A program made the translations under genes and the position numbers. 64,000 bases of DNA from Myxococcales bacterium (GTDB lineage Bacteria > Myxococcota_A > Polyangia > Polyangiales > Polyangiaceae): the NCBI GenBank assembly GCA_025359105.1, contig JANYHK010000016.1:117150-181149 (forward strand). The letters are read 5' to 3'. This document shows, one piece after another, positions 8,905-17,483 of the stretch. Position 1 is the stretch's first letter. The number at the start of each line of letters is the position of its first letter. The notes beneath the pieces were generated by a model. That model made no database searches. It was not told the origin of the DNA and saw only the letters and a list, made by a program, of their open reading frames with translations.

Positions 8905-10877
8905 TGCTCCTCTCGCGCTTCTGGTACGTGCTCGTGAGCATTTTGCTCGGCGTGGCGCTCTACGCCGTTTACGTCGCGGTGGGGCAATACAACCGCCGCA
9001 ACAACGTCGCGATGAACGAGGGGCTCGCGTCGGACAGCCAGACGGTGGGCTGGGCGCTCCAGATCGACGCGCGCCGCCGCCTCGATTTGCTCCTGCCGGG
9101 CAGCGTCGATCCGAGCGTGCGCGCCTCGCTCGGCGCCGCGAACGGCAAGGACACCGACAAGATCCCGCAGAAGGCGAAGGACGACGCGAAGAAGGCGCTC
9201 GGGGACATCCAGGCCAAGTTCACCGACTACAAGCCGGACGCCGTCTTCGCGGTCGATCGCGACGGCCGGGTGATCGCCCAGGTCGGCTTCGAGCAGGTGA
9301 ACAGCAACGCCGAGTTCGAGCTCGGCGGGTACCCGGCGGTGTTCGACGCGCTCCACGGCTACCTCCGCGACGACACCTGGGTGTGGGGCGGGAAGATTTA
9401 CCGCGCCGTCGCCCGGCCTGTCGAGGACGACTCGACCCAGCCGCCGGTGGGCGCGATCGTGGCGCTCCGCGCCGTCGACGGGCAGTTCGCCAAGGACCTC
9501 GCCAAGCGCACCCGCACGAACATCGCGTTTTATGCAGGTAACGTCCGCATCGCCGCGGCGTCGTACGAGGGCGCGGGCGAGAAGTTCGACGACGCCGCGT
9601 TCGAGCTTCTCACGACCGATCTGCCGAGGCTCGTCGAGGACAAGGTCTACAAAGACTCCGGTCGCAGCGACGTCCACTCGCTCTCGCCCGACGTCGGCTC
9701 GATGTACGCGCGCCTCCCCGGCGACGCCTGGGACCTCGGCGCGGGCTTCTCCGTGCTCCGCCCGCGCGTCACGGTCAAGGGGCCCCTCGGCTTCCTCCAG
9801 GGCGCCGACGACACCGACAAGAAGACGGTCAACTGGTTCATCCTCGGCGCCGTCGTGTTCTTCGGCGCGGCGCTCGGCATTCTCTTCTCCTTCCTCGAGC
9901 ACACGCTGCCGATGGGGGAGCTCGCCGCGCAGGCCCGCCGGCTGAAGAAGGGTGAGCTCGATTACTTCCAGCTCCCGCGGATCCGCGGCGGGTATCGCCC
10001 GATCGCGCAGGACGTGAACTCCGGAATCGAGCGCGTGCTCGAGCGAGGCGGCGGCGCCGCGCGTAAGCCCGCCGATCTCGAGTCGATCCTCGGCCCGGTG
10101 CCGGCCCAGCCGGCGATGAGCGCGTTCTCGTTCCCGCTCCCCGAAGGCTCCCAGGGCCCGGGGATGGGTGGCCAGCAACAGCCGTCGGGCATGGGCGGCG
10201 GTCCGCCGAACCCGTTCCGGCCGCCGGGTCCGCCGCAGCCGAACCCGGGAACCGGCCCGCACCAGATGCGCCCGCCCGGTCCGCCGCCGCCGCAGAACGG
10301 CCCCGGCAACTTCGGCCCGCCCATGATGCAACACCACCAGCAAGGTGGCCCGCCCGGTCCGCGCCCGAACGCGGGACCGAATCCATTCCCGGCCCCGCGC
10401 CCGAACGCGGGCATGCCCGCCACGTCCCCGTTCGCGCAGACGACGGCGCTCGGCGGGCCCCCGTCGTCGCCCACCAACGCGCACCATCACCCGGCCGACG
10501 CCTATGAGCCGACGCAGGCCGCGCAGTCGCCGCTCCTGCAGGCGGGCATCGCGAACCTGACGCCGCTCAACGCCCCCGGCGAAGAGGACGAGCAGACCAT
10601 GGTCGGCCAGGTGCCCGCGGACGTCCTCGCCGCCGCGACCGGCGAGAACAGGGCCGAAGAAGGCACCGAGGAGTGGCTCGGCGTCTACGACGACTTCATC
10701 CGGAAGAAGCGCGAGTGCAACGAGCCCACGGAAGGGCTCACATTCGAAAAATTCGCGCAGACCCTGCGCAAGAACCGCGACGCGCTCATGCAGCGTCACG
10801 GCTGCAAGCGCGTCCGCTTCGCCGTTTACGTGAAGGAAGGTCGCGCTTCGCTCAAGGCGACGCCGATCAAGGATTAG
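8901..10877 (+). CDS. MXAN_5187-type membrane protein with sensor-like extracellular domain
   Basis: A 658-residue protein. One membrane helix lies at residues 5-27 and another near 311-335 (FILGAVVFFGAALGILFSF). A periplasmic domain of about 280 residues, Cache-like in layout, lies between them. A HAMP-like stretch follows the second helix (MGELAAQARRLKKGELDYF). A long Pro/Gly/Gln/Asn-rich linker runs about 405-550. The conserved C-terminal domain (EEWLGVYDDFIRKKREC) is the one named after M. xanthus MXAN_5187. The architecture is that of a transmembrane receptor without a known output domain. ATG 8901 overlaps the stop of the cupredoxin-like gene, so the pair is co-translated. Confidence 0.8.
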   Translation: MMLLSRFWYVLVSILLGVALYAVYVAVGQYNRRNNVAMNEGLASDSQTVGWALQIDARRRLDLLLPGSVDPSVRASLGAANGKDTDKIPQKAKDDAKKALGDIQAKFTDYKPDAVFAVDRDGRVIAQVGFEQVNSNAEFELGGYPAVFDALHGYLRDDTWVWGGKIYRAVARPVEDDSTQPPVGAIVALRAVDGQFAKDLAKRTRTNIAFYAGNVRIAAASYEGAGEKFDDAAFELLTTDLPRLVEDKVYKDSGRSDVHSLSPDVGSMYARLPGDAWDLGAGFSVLRPRVTVKGPLGFLQGADDTDKKTVNWFILGAVVFFGAALGILFSFLEHTLPMGELAAQARRLKKGELDYFQLPRIRGGYRPIAQDVNSGIERVLERGGGAARKPADLESILGPVPAQPAMSAFSFPLPEGSQGPGMGGQQQPSGMGGGPPNPFRPPGPPQPNPGTGPHQMRPPGPPPPQNGPGNFGPPMMQHHQQGGPPGPRPNAGPNPFPAPRPNAGMPATSPFAQTTALGGPPSSPTNAHHHPADAYEPTQAAQSPLLQAGIANLTPLNAPGEEDEQTMVGQVPADVLAAATGENRAEEGTEEWLGVYDDFIRKKRECNEPTEGLTFEKFAQTLRKNRDALMQRHGCKRVRFAVYVKEGRASLKATPIKD

Positions 10878-10916
10878 AGTAAGTCCTTTCTCAAACCAGT
10901 CCCGGGGATCACGCAG

Positions 10917-12617
10917 ATGGCTTCATCCAACCGCCTTCGCTCTCTCTTCGTCCTTTCGTCCGTGTCGGTCGGCCTCCTCGCCGCGCGCGATGCCAGCGCC
11001 TCGAACGTCCTCGAGGTGGGCGAAGGGGGCTCCGAGCAGATGCAGCGCGGCGGCGCATGGGTCGCGCGGGCGAGCACGCCCAACGCCGCGTACTACAACC
11101 CGGCCGGACTCGCCGGGCAGGACACGAAGTTGTCCCTCGACATCAACGTCATCGTGCAGCACACGTGCATGTCGCGCGTCTACGCGGCAGGGGACACGAC
11201 GACGGAGCCCGCGCTCCTCTCGTCGGATCCGACCGATCCGCGGTCCGCTCTCTTCCCGCGCGTCTGCAACGATCTGGCGCCGTTCCCCAACCCGCAGATC
11301 TCGTTCGCGTACCGCGTAAACGAGCGCCTCGGGCTCGCGATCTCGCTCCTCGGTCCGAACGCTGCCGGCAAGCAGAAGTGGCCAGAGTTCGTGAACGGGG
11401 CGAACCCGGCGCCGCAGCGCTACCTGCTCCTCAAGGCGGACGGCCTGCAGTTCAACCCGACGCTCGCGGTCGGGTACGAGGTCATCGACAACCTCCGCAT
11501 CGGCGGGAGCTTCCAGTGGGGCATCGCGAGCCTTCACTTGCAGAATGCAAGCATGGCGCTCAACGCCGACAACACGCGTCCCGACCAGAACGACGTCCGC
11601 GGTCTCGTGCAGGTGAAGCAGTTCTTCATCCCCGGCTTCACCCTCGGCGCGATCTACAGCGCGACGCCGCAGATCGACATCGCGGCCTGGTACAAGTGGA
11701 GCGCGCCCATCAACGCGACGGGCGACGTCGTGGCCGACTCGAACTACTTCTCCAAGGCCGTCCAGTCCGGCGACCAGAGCGGCGTGAAGGGCACCGACAC
11801 GTCGGCCGCCGACTGCGGCTACGGCCAGGCGACCAACATCTGCGGCAGCGGCAAGAACGCCACGATCAAGGCGACCATCCCGATGGAAGCGAAGCTCGGC
11901 TTCCGCTACCACAAACCGCGCGTCATCCCCACGCCCGAAGGCGAGGCGCCCGAGGCGGCGCCGCCTGCCTCGAGCCACCGCCGCGATCCGATGTCGCAGG
12001 ACGCGTGGGACGCCGAGCTCAACCTCACCTGGGCAAACAACAGCGCGCTCGACACCTTCAAGATCCGCTTCCCCGGCAACGCCAACGGCGACGGCGTCAT
12101 CCCGGTCAACGGCATCGCCGGCGGAACGCTCCCGCCGAACGCCGACGTCCCCAAGCACTTCAAGGACGTCTTCGGCGTCCGCGTCGGCGGCGACTACAAC
12201 GTGCTGCCCGACCAGCTCGCGCTGCGCGGCGGCGTCTTCGCCGAGTCCAGCGGCCAGAACCAGCAGTACCAGAGCGTCGACTTCGCCGGCGCGGCACGGT
12301 TCGGCTTCGCCCTGGGCGGCACCTACCGGCTGAAGGTCGGCAGCCCCGAGAGCAAGAGCGCGCTCGAGTTCTCGCTGGGCTACGGCCACATCTTCTTCGC
12401 CAAGCAGGACCAGGGGGCGAACGACAGGAACGCGGCGGGCGTGAGCGGCATCGCAGGCGTTGCCTGCAATCCGACGGGAAACAACCCGGCGAACCCTCAG
12501 CAGCCCGACACCTGTACGGACGGCAAGCAGAAGTACCGCACCAACTGGCCGGTGAACCTCGGCACCATCTGGAACAGCGTGAACACCATCAACCTCGGTG
12601 TCGCCTATCGCTTTTGA
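10917..12617 (+). CDS. FadL/OmpP1-family outer membrane transport protein
   Basis: A 566-residue outer-membrane barrel. After a signal peptide (cleavage near DASASN) comes the FadL hatch-domain signature: GWA-like RGGAWVARASTPNAAYYN, then NPAGLAG. Many amphipathic beta strands follow, and the protein ends in an aromatic residue (LGVAYRF). FadL proteins carry hydrophobic compounds such as long-chain fatty acids across the outer membrane. This fits the beta-oxidation genes at 51.8-57 kb, although they are far away. It is longer than E. coli FadL (about 446 aa) because of Gly/Asn/Pro-rich extracellular loops. Confidence 0.85.
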   Translation: MASSNRLRSLFVLSSVSVGLLAARDASASNVLEVGEGGSEQMQRGGAWVARASTPNAAYYNPAGLAGQDTKLSLDINVIVQHTCMSRVYAAGDTTTEPALLSSDPTDPRSALFPRVCNDLAPFPNPQISFAYRVNERLGLAISLLGPNAAGKQKWPEFVNGANPAPQRYLLLKADGLQFNPTLAVGYEVIDNLRIGGSFQWGIASLHLQNASMALNADNTRPDQNDVRGLVQVKQFFIPGFTLGAIYSATPQIDIAAWYKWSAPINATGDVVADSNYFSKAVQSGDQSGVKGTDTSAADCGYGQATNICGSGKNATIKATIPMEAKLGFRYHKPRVIPTPEGEAPEAAPPASSHRRDPMSQDAWDAELNLTWANNSALDTFKIRFPGNANGDGVIPVNGIAGGTLPPNADVPKHFKDVFGVRVGGDYNVLPDQLALRGGVFAESSGQNQQYQSVDFAGAARFGFALGGTYRLKVGSPESKSALEFSLGYGHIFFAKQDQGANDRNAAGVSGIAGVACNPTGNNPANPQQPDTCTDGKQKYRTNWPVNLGTIWNSVNTINLGVAYRF

Positions 12618-12645
12618 GTCCCGCTTCTGAGCCAAGGAAAGACGC

Positions 12646-13605
12646 ATGAGCACCACCCCCCGCAAGGTCATCATCATCGGCTCGGGTCCTGCTGGTCACA
12701 CGGCCGGCATCTACGCGGCGCGGGCGAATCTGAAGCCGCTGATGTTCGAGGGCATGACCAAGGGCGGCATCCCCGGCGGTCAGCTGATGATCACCAACGA
12801 GGTCGAGAACTACCCGGGCTTCCCCACGAAGATCACCGGCCCCGACCTCATGAAGGCGTTCCGCGACCAGTCGATCCATCAGGGCGTCGAGGTCGTGACC
12901 GAGGACGTCGTGAAGGTCGACATGTCGAAGCGTCCGTTCAAGGTCACCGCGAGCGGCCTCGACGGCGAGAGCGACCACTACGCCGAGACGCTCATCATCG
13001 CGACCGGCGCGCAGGCCAAGTGGCTCGGCCTGCCGAGCGAGAAGGCGCTGCAGAACTACGGCGTCTCCGCGTGCGCGGTGTGCGACGGCGCGTTCTTCAA
13101 GAACCAGGACGTCATGGTCATCGGCGGCGGCGACACCGCGATGGAAGAGTCGATGTACCTGTCGGGCATCTGCCGGTCCGTCACGCTCGTCCACCGCCGC
13201 GAGGAGTTCCGCGCCAGCAAGGCCATGCAGGACCGCGTGCTGAAGAACCCGAAGGTGAAGGTCCTCTACAACACGATCATCGAGGAAATCCTCGACGTCT
13301 CGAAGCAGCAAGTCACCGGCGCGCGCGTGAAGAACATGAAGACGAACGAGTCCACGGTCGTCCCCATCACGGGCTTTTTCGTCGCGATCGGCCACACGCC
13401 CAACACCGATCTGTTCACCGGCGCGCTCGACCTCCACGACAACGGCTACATCAAGGTGAAGCCGGGCACCACGCAGACCAGCCAGGTCGGCGTTTACGCG
13501 TGCGGCGACGTCCAGGACTTCACCTTCCGCCAGGCCGTGACGGCCGCCGGCTCGGGCTGCATGGCAGCTCTAGAAGCCGAGCGCTGGCTCGCAATGAATC
13601 ACTGA
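12646..13605 (+). CDS. trxB: Thioredoxin reductase
   Basis: A 319-residue NADPH-dependent flavoprotein that reduces thioredoxin in the cytoplasm. The N-terminal FAD site is IIIGSGPAGHTAGIYAARA. The redox-active pair is CAVC (Cys143 and Cys146). The NADPH-binding loop is VIGGGDTAMEE, with HRRxEFRASK for the phosphate. The C-terminal FAD motif is YACGDVQDFTFRQAVTAAGSG. The length is normal. The start ATG 12646 has AAGGAAAG eight bases upstream. It lies 28 bp after the FadL gene and ends before a strong hairpin at 13644. Confidence 0.97.
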   Translation: MSTTPRKVIIIGSGPAGHTAGIYAARANLKPLMFEGMTKGGIPGGQLMITNEVENYPGFPTKITGPDLMKAFRDQSIHQGVEVVTEDVVKVDMSKRPFKVTASGLDGESDHYAETLIIATGAQAKWLGLPSEKALQNYGVSACAVCDGAFFKNQDVMVIGGGDTAMEESMYLSGICRSVTLVHRREEFRASKAMQDRVLKNPKVKVLYNTIIEEILDVSKQQVTGARVKNMKTNESTVVPITGFFVAIGHTPNTDLFTGALDLHDNGYIKVKPGTTQTSQVGVYACGDVQDFTFRQAVTAAGSGCMAALEAERWLAMNH

Positions 13606-13643
13606 CGTGATTCATTTGCCTTTGTTTGTGTGGGCTAGCCGCC

Positions 13644-13666
13644 CCCCCAGCGCAGAGCGCTGGGGG
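13644..13666. terminator. GC-rich hairpin between convergent genes
   Basis: A perfect 10-bp stem, CCCCCAGCGC / GCGCTGGGGG, with an AGA loop lies between the ends of trxB and the FHA gene. There is no T-tract on either side, so it may stop or stabilise transcripts from both directions rather than act as a classical intrinsic terminator. Confidence 0.6.
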
Positions 13667-13672
13667 CTCCCC

Positions 13673-13704
13673 TGCATCGCCTAGCGGTGAAGGCGTGCGA
13701 TGCA
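13673..13704. terminator. Second intergenic hairpin
   Basis: TGCATCGC and GCGATGCA form an 8-bp stem; an inner CGCC/GGCG pairing can extend it. It follows the 13644 hairpin by 6 bp in the same convergent intergenic region, giving a double-hairpin spacer. Confidence 0.4.
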
Positions 13705-13782
13705 CGCCGGCGAGCCCGGACCTTGGGGTGCGTGGAGAGAGAACCGAGAGACGTCCACCTCAGTGACGTCGGGAGCCCGGTT

Positions 13783-14502
13783 TCACGCCGAATAGCTCGG
13801 AAGACATTCCAAGACGAAGCGGTAGCCCGCGATCGCCATTTCGTCGCCGGGGGCGAGGACGTCGGCCTGGACGCGGCGGCCCTTGAGGTACGTGCCGTTG
13901 TGGGATTGAAGGTCCATGGCCGCGGCGCGGTGCTCGCCGCCGGGGATCGTCGCGACGACGGCGTGCATGCGCCCGACGTGCGGCGAGCCGAGCATGACGG
14001 TGGCGCCGCGGCTGCGTCCGAGGAAGCACGCGACGCCTTCGCGCAAAGGAAACGCCGTGCCGATCGGGAACGCGATCTCCATCGGGGGGATGGCGCCTCG
14101 GTAGGTGAGGTGGAGGGCGGCGCCGTCGGGGCTCTGCTGCGTGTCGAGCACGATGGGCACCGCGTGCACGAGCTCCTCGGCCGAGCCGACGTAGGCGTCG
14201 GCGATCCACGTGCCGTAGTAGGTGAGCGGATCGCGGTTCGGGTTCTGTGGGACGTGCGGGCTCGTCGCGACGATGGCGGGGACGCCGGCCCCGCGGACCG
14301 CATGCAAGAGGTTCGGCGTGATATCGAGCGCGCTGTCGATCACGACCAGCTTGATGGGGCGGGGCCCGTGGCTGGGGGCAGGGGGGACGAAGGTGAACGG
14401 GTCCGCCAGGACGGCCCTGTGCCCGTTTTGGCTCAGCGCCTGCGCCCAGAGCCCGGCGGCCTCCCCGAGACCCAAGACCACGATCGGTTGGTGTTGATCC
14501 AT
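13783..14502 (-). CDS. FHA-domain protein with receiver-like N-terminal domain
   Basis: A 239-residue protein. The first 120 residues have the strand pattern of a CheY-like or Rossmann domain (IVVLGLGEAAG, LVVIDSALD, VPAIVATSP) but no clear phospho-Asp/Lys set, so it is best called a pseudo-receiver. Residues about 145-235 are an FHA domain: FLGRSRGATVM, then VGRMHA, then LQSHNGTYLKG. FHA domains bind phosphothreonine, so it may read a Ser/Thr kinase such as the one at 37.4 kb. It is divergent from the cyclic-nucleotide-binding gene. Confidence 0.75.
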   Translation of the reverse strand: MDQHQPIVVLGLGEAAGLWAQALSQNGHRAVLADPFTFVPPAPSHGPRPIKLVVIDSALDITPNLLHAVRGAGVPAIVATSPHVPQNPNRDPLTYYGTWIADAYVGSAEELVHAVPIVLDTQQSPDGAALHLTYRGAIPPMEIAFPIGTAFPLREGVACFLGRSRGATVMLGSPHVGRMHAVVATIPGGEHRAAAMDLQSHNGTYLKGRRVQADVLAPGDEMAIAGYRFVLECLPSYSA

Positions 14503-14585
14503 GCGTGTGGGGACGCATCATCGGCGCAATCTCGCACTTTGAAAAGGACGAGGGTAACCTCGGCCCTACCCCTTGTGAGAGCCCG

Positions 14586-15074
14586 TTGACCGCCGCCCCC
14601 ACGACCCAGCTCTCGGAGCGCGAAGAGCAGCTCGCGAAAGTCTCATTTTTCGAGGGGCTGACGCGCGAAGCCCTCGCGCTCATCGCCCAGGTCACCACAG
14701 AAGAGACCCACGCCCTGGGGACGCGGATTTTTCAGTACGGGGACCTCGGCGACAAGCTGTTCATCATTCTCGAGGGGAAAGTCCGCATTTCGCGCGAGGT
14801 CTCGGGCATGGGCGAGGAGGCGCTCGCCGTCCTCGCGCAAGGCGAGGTCTTTGGCGAGATGGCCCTCCTCGACGAGACGACCCGCTCCGCCGATGCCCGC
14901 GCCCACGAGCGCTGCCGTTTGCTGGTCATCTCCAAGGACTCGTTCGACGACCTGCTCTTCCTCCACAAGGATCTCGCCTACGAGGTCCTCTGGAGCTGCG
15001 TCCGCACGCTCGCCGGCCGCCTCCGCGAGACCAACGACAAGCTCACGTTCCTCTCGACGAGCGGGAAGTTTTAG
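14586..15074 (+). CDS. Cyclic nucleotide-binding domain protein
   Basis: A stand-alone CNB domain of about 162 residues. The phosphate-binding cassette region reads VFGEMALLDETTRSADARA, where FGE and the Arg are the expected nucleotide contacts. The beta-roll before it is GDLGDKLFIILEGKVRIS. There is no helix-turn-helix, so it is not a CRP-type regulator; it may control a partner or be a regulatory subunit. The start is uncertain. TTG 14586 gives the natural domain boundary and leaves 83 bp for divergent promoters, while GTG 14505 would add 27 residues and nearly abut the FHA start. Confidence 0.75.
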   Translation: MTAAPTTQLSEREEQLAKVSFFEGLTREALALIAQVTTEETHALGTRIFQYGDLGDKLFIILEGKVRISREVSGMGEEALAVLAQGEVFGEMALLDETTRSADARAHERCRLLVISKDSFDDLLFLHKDLAYEVLWSCVRTLAGRLRETNDKLTFLSTSGKF

Positions 15075-15216
15075 ACCTTCGCGTGCCGACAAGGTGCGAG
15101 GCCGGTGCACCTGTAAGTTGTGGGAAACCCGGGCAAAACCTGAAGAAACTGTGGATAGCTGGGGCAAAATCCAGCGGCTACAGATCCCACAGGTGCGCAT
15201 CTTTGCGCCGGATTAC

Positions 15217-15252
15217 TTGACGCGGTGACGGGTGTTCAGTATCGTTGTTCAG
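15217..15252 (+). promoter_or_regulatory. lexA promoter with repeated GTTCAG elements
   Basis: TTGACG at 15217-15222 and TATCGT at 15240-15245 are separated by exactly 17 bp. The predicted start of transcription is about 15251-15253, at the ATG 15254. Two direct GTTCAG copies lie at 15234-15239 and 15247-15252, a 13-bp period, flanking and overlapping the -10. GTTCAGS is the conserved half of the LexA motif reported for M. xanthus (CTRHAMRYBYGTTCAGS), so these are likely LexA autoregulation sites. The other half of that motif matches only partly. Confidence 0.65.
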
Positions 15253-15253
15253 C

Positions 15254-15943
15254 ATGCAGGGGCTCACCCAACGTCAGCAAATGGTCCTGGATTTCATCCG
15301 GCAGTCGATCACGGACAGGGGCTACCCCCCGACGCTCCGTGAGATCGGCGCGCGCATGGGCATTCGCTCGACCAACGGGGTCAACGATCACCTGCGCGCG
15401 CTCGAACGCAAGGGCTACCTGACGCGGGAGGACATGAAGTCCCGCGCCCTACGCCCGACGGCCTTGCCGCCCACCGCCAACACGAACGGCGCGGGCAGGC
15501 CTGCAGGGACAGGTGACCAGGTCCCGCTGGCCCTCCCCGCCAACGACGACGACATGATCGACGTCCAGATCCTCGGACGCGTGGCCGCCGGCCTCCCGCT
15601 GTTCGCCGAGGAGCAGGTGATCGATACCGTTCGCATCGACCGCGGCCTCCTCAAGGGTGGGCGCGAGGTCTTCGGGCTCAAGGTCCACGGCGACTCGATG
15701 ATCGACGCGGGAATCCTCACCGGCGACTACATCTTCGTCCGCAAGCAGCTGACGGCCCAGCGCGGCGACATCGTCGTCGCCCTCATCGGGGACGAAGCGA
15801 CGGTCAAATACTACTACCCGGAGAAGGACTACGTCCGCTTCCAGCCCGCGAACAAGACGATGGCCCCCATCCTCGTCCGCGCCATGGACTTCAAGCCGAC
15901 GATGCTCCTCGGCGTGGTCGTCGGCGTCTTCCGCCGCATCTGA
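15254..15943 (+). CDS. lexA: LexA SOS repressor
   Basis: A 229-residue repressor/autoprotease of the SOS response. The N-terminal winged helix begins LTQRQQMVLDFIRQSI, with YPPTLREIGARMGIRS as the recognition region. The cleavage site is Ala112-Gly113 in LGRVAAGLPL. The catalytic pair is Ser148 (HGDSMIDAGI) and Lys185 (DEATVKYYY), with the normal 37-residue spacing. An insert of about 20 residues (PPTANTNGAGRPAG) lengthens the hinge compared with E. coli. There is no Shine-Dalgarno, and the promoter predicts a leaderless mRNA. ATG 15254 fits better than the in-frame TTG 15245, which would lie inside the -10. Confidence 0.96.
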   Translation: MQGLTQRQQMVLDFIRQSITDRGYPPTLREIGARMGIRSTNGVNDHLRALERKGYLTREDMKSRALRPTALPPTANTNGAGRPAGTGDQVPLALPANDDDMIDVQILGRVAAGLPLFAEEQVIDTVRIDRGLLKGGREVFGLKVHGDSMIDAGILTGDYIFVRKQLTAQRGDIVVALIGDEATVKYYYPEKDYVRFQPANKTMAPILVRAMDFKPTMLLGVVVGVFRRI

Positions 15944-15989
15944 TTTTGCCTTTGCCGCTGCGGGACCTGCTGAGTTAGCGTCGACTGAG

Positions 15990-16297
15990 ATGAGCACTCG
16001 CTTTCTCGCCGGCGTGGCGCTGCTGTTCGCAGCGTCCCAAGTCCTAGCGTGCGGTGGTGTGTACTACGCCGCCACCGTGAACGCAGCGTCGAGCCGGCTC
16101 GAGCACGCGAAGGCGGTCGGCGCAGAGCAGTATGCGCCGTACGAGTACTATTTCGCGAAGGAGCACCTTCGGCAAGCGCAGGTCGAGGCGAGTGAGGCGA
16201 GCTACAGCGACGCCGCCGCCTACGCCGAGACCGCCGAAGAGTACGCGGCCAAGGCGATCGAGCTCTCCCAGTCGCAGAAGCGCAAAGGGGAAGGCCC

Positions 16298-16301
<4 letters not shown>
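15990..16301 (+). CDS. DUF4398-type small lipoprotein
   Basis: A 103-residue lipoprotein. The signal peptide ends in a lipobox (SQVLACGG), and a helical Ala/Glu-rich body follows (EYYFAKEHLRQAQVEASEAS) of the DUF4398 type. The stop overlaps the GTG of the OmpA gene, so the two are co-translated. In related clusters DUF4398 lipoproteins accompany OmpA proteins and are thought to sit at the outer membrane; that role is inferred here. Confidence 0.75.
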
Positions 16302-17413
<1,112 letters not shown>

Positions 17414-17483
17414 TCCAGCCCCCCGGGAGGGCCGATAACGCTTTGTCCCCAAGCCGGGGCAATTTCGTTGTATTTGGCTCCCC

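Noticed and set aside
15146..15155. A TGTGGATAG sequence resembling a DnaA box near lexA
   Set aside because: It is a single site with 8 of 9 matches and no cluster, AT-rich unwinding region, dnaA or dnaN nearby.
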